A stretch of 64,000 bases of DNA. Origin: Comamonadaceae bacterium. Its GTDB lineage: Bacteria > Pseudomonadota > Gammaproteobacteria > Burkholderiales > Burkholderiaceae_C. The notes under the pieces were generated by a model. That model was not told the DNA's origin, made no database searches, and was given only the letters and a program-made list of their open reading frames with translations. The position numbers were made by a program, and so were the translations under genes. Position 1 is the first letter of the stretch. Each line of letters starts with the position of its first letter. The stretch spans positions 62,001 to 126,000 of the forward strand of contig CANFYZ010000001.1 of the NCBI GenBank assembly GCA_947451385.1, written 5' to 3'. Shown piece by piece: positions 26,483 through 34,711 of the stretch.

Positions 26483-27988
26483 TCAGTCAAAGATCAAAGA
26501 GCCGTCGTCCAGCGCTGCCGCAGGAAGATCGTCTTTTTCTCTGCGGTAGTCTTGAAGGTGCACCCAAGGTGGACGATCGCCTTGGCGTGGCAACTGGTGC
26601 ATGCTGCGCGCCAAATAGCCAGGGTTGAAGTTGTCTGGCCGCACCCACGGGGCCAAGGTCATGCTTTGATCTTCGGGGCGCAACTGCGGCACCACACGGC
26701 GGATTCCGTGGGTGTCCATGTGCTTCAACAGCTTGCAGACAAAGTCGCCGAGCAAGTCGGCGCGCAGCGTCCAGCTGGCGCGGAAATAGCCAAACACCCA
26801 AACCAAATTCGGCAGACCGGTGAACATGGCACCGCGCCAGGTGACGCTGCTGGCAAAGTCCAGCGGCTGGCCATCGACCTGGAAATGGATGTCGCCCAGC
26901 ACATTGAGGTTGAAACCCGTGGCGGTGACGATCACATCCGCGGGCACGATGTTGCCGTTGCTAAGGCGAATGCCTTCGGGCACAAAGCGGTCAATCTGGC
27001 CGGTCACCACACTGGCTTGGCCGTTGCGTATGGCTTTGTAGAGGTCGCCATTGGGAACGAAGGCCAAGCGCTGCTGCCAAGGCCGGTAGCTCGGTTTGAA
27101 GTGCACATCGGCCAGATGGGCGTGCTCTGGACCCAGCGCTTCCCGCACACCGGCCAGCAATTCGGCGGCCACCGCCTCGGGCTCTTGAATGCAGCGCTGC
27201 TGTATCAGGGCTTGATCGTGCAGAACCTTGCGACGCACGATTTCGTGGGTCCACTCGTGGGGGATGTCCAGAGCGCGCAGGGTGTCGGCCAGTTCGTTGG
27301 CGTTGCGGCCCGTGGCGAACCAGGTCGGCGAGCGCTGCAGCATGGTGACGTGTTGGCAGCTGCCCGCCAGCGCCGGGACCAGCGTTGCGGCCGTGGCGCC
27401 CGAGCCGATCACCACCACGCGCTGGCCGGACAGGTCCAGGTCTTGCGGCCATTGCTGCGGGTGCACGGTGCGGCCGGCAAAGTCGTCCATGCCAGGCCAA
27501 TCCGGGGTATAGCCCTCAGCGTGGCGGTAGTAACCTTGGCACATCCACAAGAAGTTGCAACGGACTTGGCGGACGACGGGCTGGCCCTGCACCAGCGTTT
27601 GCAAAATCTCGACCTGCCAACAGGCTTCGGGGGTGGACCAACGCGCGGACAGCACGCGGTGGCTGTAGTGGATTCGCTGGCTCAGTTGGTGTTCGTCGAT
27701 CACCTCGTCCATGTACTTCAGAATCTGCTCGGCCGTGGCGATGGGGTCGCCACGCCAGGGCTTGAAGCGGTAACCAAAGGTGAACAGATCGCTGTCGGAG
27801 CGCGTTCCCGGATAGCGATGCGTGCGCCAGGTGCCACCAAAATTGGCCTGCGCTTCGACCAGCGCGAAACGCTTGTCTGGGCACTGCTGCTGCAAGTGGC
27901 AGGCAGCACCCACGCCAGAAATACCGGCGCCGATGATCAGCACATCCAATTGTTCGGGCAGCGGGTGCATGGGGGGCGCGGCGCTCAT
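26483..27988 (-). CDS. Baeyer-Villiger-type flavin monooxygenase
   Basis: A 501-residue FAD/NADPH monooxygenase. The FAD Rossmann motif is IIGAGISGVGAACHL at residues 17-31, the BVMO fingerprint FAGRTVHPQQWP is complete, and the second nucleotide motif is VIGSGATAATL. ATATGFN is near the end of the second domain. The ATG at 27988 overlaps the P450 stop (ATGA); the frame stays open further upstream but only antisense to the P450. The enzyme inserts oxygen next to a ketone to give an ester or lactone, or hydroxylates or oxidises heteroatoms. Coupling to the P450 implies consecutive oxidation steps. Confidence 0.92.
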   Translation of the reverse strand: MSAAPPMHPLPEQLDVLIIGAGISGVGAACHLQQQCPDKRFALVEAQANFGGTWRTHRYPGTRSDSDLFTFGYRFKPWRGDPIATAEQILKYMDEVIDEHQLSQRIHYSHRVLSARWSTPEACWQVEILQTLVQGQPVVRQVRCNFLWMCQGYYRHAEGYTPDWPGMDDFAGRTVHPQQWPQDLDLSGQRVVVIGSGATAATLVPALAGSCQHVTMLQRSPTWFATGRNANELADTLRALDIPHEWTHEIVRRKVLHDQALIQQRCIQEPEAVAAELLAGVREALGPEHAHLADVHFKPSYRPWQQRLAFVPNGDLYKAIRNGQASVVTGQIDRFVPEGIRLSNGNIVPADVIVTATGFNLNVLGDIHFQVDGQPLDFASSVTWRGAMFTGLPNLVWVFGYFRASWTLRADLLGDFVCKLLKHMDTHGIRRVVPQLRPEDQSMTLAPWVRPDNFNPGYLARSMHQLPRQGDRPPWVHLQDYRREKDDLPAAALDDGSLIFD

Positions 27989-29247
27989 GCGGGGATGCGC
28001 ACCATCAGTTCCGTAAAACCGCGCACAAAGGAGGAGCGCACCCGGACCGGGTCGGAGACCACCTCGATGACGGGAAAGCGCTTGTGGATTTCTTCCCACA
28101 GGATGCGCAGCTGCATTTCGGCCAAGCGGTTGCCGACGCAGCGGTGAATGCCAAAGCCGAAAGACAGGTGCTGCCGCGCACGGGGTCGGTCGATGATGAA
28201 CTGGCTGGCGTTCGGAATCGCCTCTTCGTCGCGGTTGCCTGAGAGGTACCACATCACGACCTTGTCGCCTTTTTGGATGTGCTTGCCGCCCAGTTCGGTG
28301 TCTTGCAAGGCGGTGCGGCGCATGTGGGCCAGCGGCGTCTGCCAGCGAATGATTTCCGAGACCATGTTGTCGATCAGCGACGGGTCCTTGCGGAACTTGT
28401 CCCATTCGGCGGGGTTGTTGTGCAGGGCCAGCAGACCGCCCGTCATGGAGTTGCGCGTGGTGTCATTGCCGCCCACGATCAGCAGCACCAAGTTGCCCAT
28501 GAACTCCTGCGGCGACATGTTCCGGGTTTCGGGGTTGTGGGCCATCATGGAAATCAGATCGGAGCCGGGGCTGGCATTCACACGCTCGTTCCAGAGGCGG
28601 GTGAAATAAGCCGCCATCTTGTGCAGCTCGATCAGGCGTTCTTCCCGCGTGGGTGCTTTCGGGTCCACATCTTTGTTGGCGGTGGCCACATCAGACCAAT
28701 GGGTCAGCAAATGGCGGTCTTCCAGCGGAAAGTCAAACAAGGTGGCCAGCATCAATGTGGTGAGTTCAATGGAAACGTGCTGCACCCAGTTGAAGCTCTC
28801 GCCTCGCGGCAGACCGTCCAGCACCTTGCAGGTGCGCTCACGGATCAGGGTCTGCAGATTCGCCAAGTTCCCGGGGGCCACGATGGGCTGAACCGCCTTG
28901 CGTTGCACATCGTGTCGCGGCGGGTCCATGGCGATGAACATTTGCAAGGGCGCCTCGCCGGGTGGCGGCTCGGAAATGGCAATGCCGCCTTGGCTCCAAT
29001 CCGAAGAGAAGATGCCGTGGTTTGTGTCCACATGCATGATGTCCTGAAAACGCGTGACCGACCAGTAAGGGCCGAAAAGCGGACTGCGTGCGTAATGCAC
29101 CGGATCGTCGCGGCGCAGGCGTTCGAAGTAATGCCCCACGGTGTCGTTTTCAAAGTAATCGGCCGTGGCCGGGTCGATCTGTTCGATCGGCAGGGCAAAG
29201 GCTTCTGCGCGGGCTGCGGCTTGAATTTCGGTGTTGGAGAGCTTCAT
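27985..29247 (-). CDS. Cytochrome P450, CYP153-like
   Basis: A 420-residue P450. The haem loop is FGFGIHRCVG, the I-helix motif GGNDTTRN, and the ExxR region MVSEIIRWQTPLAHMRRTA. That last segment, together with MDPPRHDVQRKAVQPIV and LISMMAH, closely matches what I recall of CYP153, the soluble terminal hydroxylases of alkanes and some cyclic or terpenoid hydrocarbons. The ATG at 29247 follows AAGGAAAACCCC. A putidaredoxin-type ferredoxin gene is immediately upstream; no ferredoxin reductase gene is present. Confidence 0.92.
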   Translation of the reverse strand: MKLSNTEIQAAARAEAFALPIEQIDPATADYFENDTVGHYFERLRRDDPVHYARSPLFGPYWSVTRFQDIMHVDTNHGIFSSDWSQGGIAISEPPPGEAPLQMFIAMDPPRHDVQRKAVQPIVAPGNLANLQTLIRERTCKVLDGLPRGESFNWVQHVSIELTTLMLATLFDFPLEDRHLLTHWSDVATANKDVDPKAPTREERLIELHKMAAYFTRLWNERVNASPGSDLISMMAHNPETRNMSPQEFMGNLVLLIVGGNDTTRNSMTGGLLALHNNPAEWDKFRKDPSLIDNMVSEIIRWQTPLAHMRRTALQDTELGGKHIQKGDKVVMWYLSGNRDEEAIPNASQFIIDRPRARQHLSFGFGIHRCVGNRLAEMQLRILWEEIHKRFPVIEVVSDPVRVRSSFVRGFTELMVRIPA

Positions 29248-29272
29248 GGGGTTTTCCTTGGATGCGTCAGCT

Positions 29273-29593
29273 TCAATGCTGGCCTTCGGGCATGTGAACT
29301 TCAATGCCGTCGAGCTCTGGGGTCATGATGATTTGGCAGGCCAGACGCGAGGTTTCGCGGCGCTCATTGGTGAAATCGAGAATCTCATGCTCTTTCGTTT
29401 GCATGACCGGCAAGCGCTCGGCCCAAGGCGCAGACACGAACACATGGCAGGTGGCACAAGCGCACTGGCCGCCGCAATCACCATCGATACCGGGCACGCC
29501 GTTGTCGGTGGCTGCACGCATCAGGTTCTCGCCTAGGGCGGTCTCGATGCTGCGGCGCACACCGTCAAAGCTGATGAAATGAACTTGGGACAT
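29273..29593 (-). CDS. [2Fe-2S] ferredoxin, putidaredoxin type
   Basis: A 106-residue ferredoxin. The cluster ligands fit C-x5-C-x2-C in GDCGGQCACATCHVFV, with the fourth Cys in SRLACQIIMTPELDG, as in putidaredoxin and other P450 partners. An additional Cys lies within the C-x5-C spacer. It sits 25 bases upstream of the CYP153-like gene and is very likely its electron donor. Confidence 0.95.
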   Translation of the reverse strand: MSQVHFISFDGVRRSIETALGENLMRAATDNGVPGIDGDCGGQCACATCHVFVSAPWAERLPVMQTKEHEILDFTNERRETSRLACQIIMTPELDGIEVHMPEGQH

Positions 29594-29615
29594 GGGATGG
29601 GTCTTTCTGGAAAAT

Positions 29616-30488
29616 TTAAGACGGCGTTGACTTGCGCATGGCTTCGATCTGCTCGCGCGTCACGCCCAGCGCCTCACTCATGGGGCTGGTGGTGTGAGGA
29701 TCCCAGCTGTGGCGTGGCCCCATGGTGATGCCCCCGTCCACTGTGATGTGGGTGCCCGTGACAAAGCGTGCCGCATCGCTGGCCAGGTAGAGCACGGCCT
29801 CGGCAATGTCTTTCGGATCGCCCGAGCGGCCAATCGGGTTGGCGGTGCTGCTGTGGTCGCGCACACGTTCGGCCAGGCCTTGCGAGGCCTGAGCATCCAT
29901 GCCAAACAAGCCGCCAAAGATGCGCGTGGCAATGAAACCCGGGACCACCGCGTTGATTCGAATGTTCAAAGCCGAGAGTTCGGCCGCGGCCACACGGGTG
30001 TAGTGCAACACCCCGGCTTTGGCGACCGAATAGGCCAGCGGCGCATAGCCCGCCTGCAAGGCCGAAATCGAAGAGGTGTTGACGATGGCGCCCGCACCGC
30101 GTTGAACCATGTGCGGTACAGCGTAGCTGGCGCCGGCAGCCACTGAGCGCAGCAACAGGTTTTGGGTGTCGTCCCAAGCCGCTGGATTGAACGCTTGCAC
30201 CCCCGCCATGGTGCCGATGCGCCCCGCGTTGCTGAACAGGATGTCCAGCCCACCAAAATGGGTGGCCGCACTGTCGATGGCGGCACGCAGTTCATCGAGT
30301 CGGGTCACATCGCAGTGCGCAAACTGCAACTGGCCTGCGTACTGCTTTTGCAACTGCTGGCCCACCTCGTCCTGCACATCAGCGGCCAACACCTGTGCGC
30401 CTTCGGCGAGAAACAGCTCGGTGGTGGCCAAGCCGATGCCCGAGCAGGCGCCCGTGATCACGGCGACTTTGTTGTCGAGTCTTTTCAT
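29616..30488 (-). CDS. Short-chain dehydrogenase/reductase
   Basis: A 290-residue classical SDR. It has the cofactor loop TGACSGIG, LFSNAG, the catalytic Ser in NTSSIS and the YxxxK pair in YSVAKAG. The ATG at 30488, after AAGG, is preferred to a GTG at 30497. About 40 residues follow the usual C-terminal THITVDGG, longer than normal. It probably oxidises a secondary alcohol to a ketone, which would give the BVMO of the same operon a substrate. Confidence 0.92.
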   Translation of the reverse strand: MKRLDNKVAVITGACSGIGLATTELFLAEGAQVLAADVQDEVGQQLQKQYAGQLQFAHCDVTRLDELRAAIDSAATHFGGLDILFSNAGRIGTMAGVQAFNPAAWDDTQNLLLRSVAAGASYAVPHMVQRGAGAIVNTSSISALQAGYAPLAYSVAKAGVLHYTRVAAAELSALNIRINAVVPGFIATRIFGGLFGMDAQASQGLAERVRDHSSTANPIGRSGDPKDIAEAVLYLASDAARFVTGTHITVDGGITMGPRHSWDPHTTSPMSEALGVTREQIEAMRKSTPS

Positions 30489-30499
30489 GGGGCGCACCT

Positions 30500-31582
30500 T
30501 CAGTCGAAGACGATCACGTTGCGGGCGATACCGCCGCGCTGCAAGGCGGCAAAACCGTCGTTGATTTGATCCAGTTTGAGGCGGTTGGAGACCAACTGGT
30601 CCAGCTTCATCCGGCCCTGCATGTGGAATTCCACCAAACGGGGAATGTCCAGGCGGAAGTGGTTGGAACCCATCATCGTGCCCTGAATGCGGCGCTCGCG
30701 CAGGAAGTCAAAACCGTGCAGTTCGATTTTGGTGCCCAGCGGGATCATGCCCACAATCGTCGACAAGCCCCGGGGACGCAGCATGGAAAAAGAAGCTTCG
30801 GTGGTGGGCTTGAGGCCGATGCACTCGAAGGCGTAATGCACGCCACCTTTCGTCATCTCGACGACCTTGGCCACCATGTCCGGGTCTTTGGCGTCCACGC
30901 CGTCGGTCGCACCGAAAATCTTGGCCATCTCCAATTTGGCGGGGTCGATGTCAATCGCAATGATGCGGGCGGCGCCCGCCAAATGCGCCGCATGGATGGT
31001 GGACAGGCCGACACCGCCGCAGCCAAGCACCGCCACGGTCGTGCCAGGCTCTAAGCGGGCACTGTGCACCACCGAGCCATACCCCGTGAGCACGCCGCAA
31101 CCCAGCAAGGCCGCCAAGTCCAAGGGCATGTCTTCGCGTATTTTGACCACCGCGTTTTCATGCACCAGCATTTGCTCGGCAAAACTCGAAAGGTTGAGGA
31201 ACTGATTCAGGTGTTCGCCCTTCCACTTCAGACGCTTGGCAGCGCCAGGGGGCATTTTGACGGCGGTGTTGTTGCACAGCGATTGGTGACCCGTGACGCA
31301 GTATTCGCAATGGCCACAGAACACCGATAAACAGGAAACCACATGATCGCCGGGTTTGACGTGGGTGACGTCTTCGCCCACCGCTTCGACCACACCCGCA
31401 GCTTCATGTCCCAGCACAGTGGGCACGAGCGTGGGGTATTTGCCTTCGATGAAATGCAGGTCGCTGTGGCACAGACCGCTGACACGGGTCCGCACCAGCA
31501 CCTCGTTGCGCTTGGGATTTTCGATCTCGATGTGCTCGATGGTCATGGGCTGACCTGGGCCATGAAAAATAGCGGCTTTCAC
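30500..31582 (-). CDS. Zinc-dependent alcohol dehydrogenase
   Basis: A 360-residue MDR alcohol dehydrogenase. Catalytic zinc ligands are in GLCHSDLHF (Cys) and LGHEAAG (His, Glu), and the structural zinc loop is CGHCEYCVTGHQSLC. The NAD loop is LGCGGVGLSTIHAA. It resembles the class III/aryl-alcohol type enzymes. It follows the TetR gene by 18 bases and precedes the SDR by 11 bases. It likely oxidises the alcohol made by the P450, with the aldehyde dehydrogenase at the operon end completing the route to the acid. Confidence 0.93.
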   Translation of the reverse strand: MKAAIFHGPGQPMTIEHIEIENPKRNEVLVRTRVSGLCHSDLHFIEGKYPTLVPTVLGHEAAGVVEAVGEDVTHVKPGDHVVSCLSVFCGHCEYCVTGHQSLCNNTAVKMPPGAAKRLKWKGEHLNQFLNLSSFAEQMLVHENAVVKIREDMPLDLAALLGCGVLTGYGSVVHSARLEPGTTVAVLGCGGVGLSTIHAAHLAGAARIIAIDIDPAKLEMAKIFGATDGVDAKDPDMVAKVVEMTKGGVHYAFECIGLKPTTEASFSMLRPRGLSTIVGMIPLGTKIELHGFDFLRERRIQGTMMGSNHFRLDIPRLVEFHMQGRMKLDQLVSNRLKLDQINDGFAALQRGGIARNVIVFD

Positions 31583-31600
31583 TTTATAAACTCCTACAGG

Positions 31601-32320
31601 TTATGACTTGTTTGGGGATACCGGCGGCTTGATCTTGAGGCAGTGCATCACCACCTGGAACAGCCAATGGCCGAGATCCGGGTCGTTCAAAGGCAGGGTG
31701 TTCACCGGATGTGCAATGCTGTTGATCAAATGCCCACTCAGGATTTGAAAGCCCACCAGAAGTTGCTGTCGTGCCCCGTCATTGGAGACTCGCCCAGACT
31801 TACCGACAATCAAATCAATGTAGTGGTAATGCAGCATCAACCCGATATCTCTCACCGGCTGCCAGTCCTCGCTGCCATTGATGCTGTGTTGCAAGGCGGC
31901 GCGAATCACAGACGCGTACTGTCGATTGGTTTCCACATAATGGTCTACGCACAGTCGCACCGTCTGCGCCAACGTCAAGCCTTTGACGTTGGCCTGGGTC
32001 AGGTTGGCGCGCACCCCAGTTTTCAAGGTGTCGCTGATGCTTTCAATCAGGTATTCAAAAAAAGCTTCTTTGTTGCGAAAGCGCAGATAAAAAGAGCCGA
32101 TGGAGCAGCCTGCGCGGGCAGAAATCTGCGCAATAGAAATATCCGGGTAATGGCTGCTCCGCAATAAATCAAGGCCCGCCTGCAGAAACTTTTCACGGGT
32201 TTGTTCGGACCGTTGCTGCTTCGCGGGAAAGGCCTTGACCCGCGCCAACTCTGCTTTTTTTCCATGGGTTGAAGGCCGGGGTCTTGATGGCGTAGGGGCA
32301 ATCATTGAACGGGACGACAC
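31601..32320 (-). CDS. TetR-family transcriptional regulator
   Basis: A 239-residue regulator. The N-terminal helix-turn-helix is seen in DISIAQISARAGCSIGSFYLRFRNKEAFFEYL; the rest is a helical ligand-binding domain. A basic, Ser/Pro-rich stretch of about 35 residues precedes the DNA-binding domain. It is the first gene of the alcohol dehydrogenase-SDR-ferredoxin-P450 run and probably its repressor. An inverted repeat lies 31 bases upstream of its ATG. Confidence 0.92.
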   Translation of the reverse strand: MSSRSMIAPTPSRPRPSTHGKKAELARVKAFPAKQQRSEQTREKFLQAGLDLLRSSHYPDISIAQISARAGCSIGSFYLRFRNKEAFFEYLIESISDTLKTGVRANLTQANVKGLTLAQTVRLCVDHYVETNRQYASVIRAALQHSINGSEDWQPVRDIGLMLHYHYIDLIVGKSGRVSNDGARQQLLVGFQILSGHLINSIAHPVNTLPLNDPDLGHWLFQVVMHCLKIKPPVSPNKS

Positions 32321-32350
32321 ATGGGCCTTTCAAAAGAAAACCAAGCAACA

Positions 32351-32374
32351 TGAATTGAGATTCACAATAATTCA
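32351..32374. promoter_or_regulatory. Inverted repeat upstream of the TetR gene, candidate operator
   Basis: TGAATT (32351-32356) and AATTCA (32369-32374) are perfect 6-bp arms with a 12-base spacer, between the end of the DUF1254 gene and the TetR start. The position fits autoregulation of the P450 operon. The arms are short, so chance symmetry cannot be excluded. Confidence 0.4.
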
Positions 32375-32409
32375 GGCGCTGAAGGCTTGTCAAGCTGAAG
32401 CTTTCAAAA

Positions 32410-33726
32410 CTAGGGAGAAACCATGTACCCGGCGCCGATCCGCTCAATGGCTGGGTAGTGATAAAGGCCCTGCTGGTGCACCGCGTGGGGCAGATAAAGG
32501 CGAATCGCCACGTAAAAAGCCTCATTCGGCGCGGGCAGCCAATTGCTCGGCTGATGGGGCGGCAGATGACCCAGCCAGAGCGTGAGACCGCCATCGGCAT
32601 CGTTGCTCAGCCCTGGCGTCCGGTCACCGATGGCGTAACGTTGTTCAGGATGGTCGTAAAACAGATAGTCGGCCTTGCGGTACAAGGTCAGTGACCAAAA
32701 AGCGCCCACCTGTGGCAAGCCACCTGGGGGGAAACGTAATTTGTAGTGGCTGCCGCCATGCAGGACTTGACCCTGACTGTCCCGAAAAGCCAGCAAATAA
32801 AGCACCTCGTGCGCGCCCAAAATACCGATGTAAGCCCGGGCCACGCGCGCACGGGTCAGCCAATCGCCGTTGAAGTTGTCTTGTACTTCCACAGCCGCCT
32901 TCCAGCCACCTTGGAGGTCCGCGTCAGTGGGTGTGTCGAGTTCTTGCAGGGTCGCGGTCAGCGCTTGCTGTAGCAACCCCTGGTCGGTGGGCGCTGGCAA
33001 GCCTGGGCCAATCCCGATCCCTAGCGCAGCCCACGCTTGCAATTCAGGTGCATCTGAACTGGGCGGCGGATTGATCGCCATTTCGTGATTGACCACGCGC
33101 ACAAAGGTCGCTGCATCTTGGGGCAAAGCCTGTGGCTGCACGCTGCATTCGTAGACCCGTTGGGCGGGCTGGCCATCGGGGGTGATGATGGCAAAGGCGT
33201 CTTGCAAGGCGTGCACTGGGGCCATGTCTTCATCGGCATGGGCCAAGATACGGCCCAGCACCCACACGCTGTCCGTGGGACAAGGTACAGCGGTGTACCC
33301 CGCTGGCACTTCGCCTTGCCACTGCGGACCGAACAACCAAAATTTTTGCGCAGCATTGCCCGTGGTGCGCGTGCCCAGGTGCGCAAAGGGATTGGTGTAG
33401 ATGTCTATCAAGCCCAACACGTAATAGCGTGAACCGGTGTCGGGCGTGTGAATGCACAAGGGGCCTTGGCTGATGTCCAGCCAGGCGTTGGTGTACAGCG
33501 TGTCGTTGTTCGGGGTGACCACACGGCGGTCGCTGGCGTTGAGCAGTCTGCGTGAATGAGAAAACAGGTTGATCCAGCGCCGCAGGGACTCCGGGCCGCC
33601 TTGCGCATCAGCGTACTCACCACGGGGCGTTTTACGCAAGGTGCTCGATGAGCGCATGCGCGCCATTTCGTAAACCGGCAGGGCATAAATAATGGCGCGA
33701 CGCGCCAAGGCATGCATATCGTTCAT
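32410..33726 (-). CDS. DUF1254/DUF1214 domain protein
   Basis: A 438-residue protein with an N-terminal DUF1254 segment (YALPVYEMARMR, VVTPNNDTLYTNAWLDIS, YYVLGLIDIYTNPFAHLGTRT) and a C-terminal DUF1214 segment (FWSLTLYRKADYLF, GLTLWLGHLPPHQPSNWLPAP). The function of the family is unknown. No signal peptide is seen, although many relatives have one. Its ATG overlaps the stop of the Bug gene upstream (ATGA at 33723-33726), so it is coupled to that receptor and, through it, to the IclR gene. Confidence 0.85.
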   Translation of the reverse strand: MNDMHALARRAIIYALPVYEMARMRSSSTLRKTPRGEYADAQGGPESLRRWINLFSHSRRLLNASDRRVVTPNNDTLYTNAWLDISQGPLCIHTPDTGSRYYVLGLIDIYTNPFAHLGTRTTGNAAQKFWLFGPQWQGEVPAGYTAVPCPTDSVWVLGRILAHADEDMAPVHALQDAFAIITPDGQPAQRVYECSVQPQALPQDAATFVRVVNHEMAINPPPSSDAPELQAWAALGIGIGPGLPAPTDQGLLQQALTATLQELDTPTDADLQGGWKAAVEVQDNFNGDWLTRARVARAYIGILGAHEVLYLLAFRDSQGQVLHGGSHYKLRFPPGGLPQVGAFWSLTLYRKADYLFYDHPEQRYAIGDRTPGLSNDADGGLTLWLGHLPPHQPSNWLPAPNEAFYVAIRLYLPHAVHQQGLYHYPAIERIGAGYMVSP

Positions 33727-34682
33727 TTGCGCAACATCCGGTTGATACGTTCCCACATTTGGGAGTCGTTGGCTATAAATCGAGTGAACTCTTCCGTGCC
33801 CAAATAGGCGGCTTCACCGCCGGCGCTCACCAAGCGGTTTTGCGTATCGGCCTTTTGCACCGCGGCTTTGATGCTGGCTTCCAGTTTGCGCATCACCGCC
33901 AGGGGTGTGCTGGCCGGTGCGTGCAAGCCATACCAAGAGATGACGGTGGCCTCCGGATAGCCGGCTTCGGCCATGGTGGGCACATCGGGCAATTGCAGGG
34001 AGCGGGACGAGCTCGTGGTGGCCAGCGCCCGCAACTTGCCTGATTTGACATGCGGATACGCCACGCTGGACGGCAACACCGACATCGAAAAAGTGTTGTT
34101 GATCAGATCGATGGCCAGTGGCGGGGCCCCCTTGTAGGCAATGCCCTCCAGCTCGATGCCGGTTGTCGACTTCAGAATTTCAACCGACATGGTTTGCGTG
34201 GTTCCACTGCCGGGATCACCAAACTGCCACATCGGTTTGGCGCGTCGCGCCATCTCCACATACTCCCGCACAGTCCGGGCCGGTGAAGCGGTCGGCACGC
34301 ACATGAAACTCGGTGACATCGAAAAACGCGCCAAAGGCACAAAGTCTTTGGGGGCCCAGCGCAGGTTGTTTTCGATCAACGGGTTGTTGATCAGGTAAGG
34401 CGCAGAAACCAGCAAGGTGTACCCATCGGCCGGTGAACGCGCCACGGCCTCTGCCGCGATATTGCCGTTGGCGCCCGGCCGAGCGTCGACCACCACGGCC
34501 TGCCCCAACTCACTGGCCAAACCTTGCGTCATGGCCCGGGTTTGTAAGTCGACCACGCCGCCCGCCGGATAGGGAACAATGACTTTGACGGGTTTGGCGG
34601 GAAAGAACTCATCGGCCCATGCCCAACCCGTGGATTGGGCCCACAAAGCCAATGCGCTCAGGTTCAGGGTTCTGCGTTTCAT
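33723..34682 (-). CDS. Bug-family receptor 7
   Basis: A 319-residue periplasmic receptor. The ATG at 34682 follows GGAGACACCG and begins the signal MKRRTLNLSALALWAQSTG with cleavage near AWAD; the frame is open for 46 codons further upstream but without signal features. It has IVPYPAGGVVDLQTRA, SPADGYTLL, GDPGSGTTQTMSVEIL and IAYKGAPPLAIDLI. It lies between iclR-type and DUF1254 genes on one apparent transcript. Confidence 0.92.
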   Translation of the reverse strand: MKRRTLNLSALALWAQSTGWAWADEFFPAKPVKVIVPYPAGGVVDLQTRAMTQGLASELGQAVVVDARPGANGNIAAEAVARSPADGYTLLVSAPYLINNPLIENNLRWAPKDFVPLARFSMSPSFMCVPTASPARTVREYVEMARRAKPMWQFGDPGSGTTQTMSVEILKSTTGIELEGIAYKGAPPLAIDLINNTFSMSVLPSSVAYPHVKSGKLRALATTSSSRSLQLPDVPTMAEAGYPEATVISWYGLHAPASTPLAVMRKLEASIKAAVQKADTQNRLVSAGGEAAYLGTEEFTRFIANDSQMWERINRMLRK

Positions 34683-34711
34683 CGGTGTCTCCTGGTCTTG
34701 TCGAAAAGAAT

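Noticed and set aside
26450-28147. Long + strand open frame of 565 codons
   Set aside because: It runs antisense to the BVMO and P450 genes, has a His/Arg/Gly-rich composition without any domain motif, and reflects the GC-rich opposite strand.
27989-28405. N-terminal extension of the BVMO
   Set aside because: The Rossmann motif must be near the N-terminus, and the ATGA overlap with the P450 fixes the start.
32385-32395. GCTTG-T-CAAGC palindrome near the DUF1254 end
   Set aside because: Short, next to the end of a coding region, and without promoter context; chance is likely.
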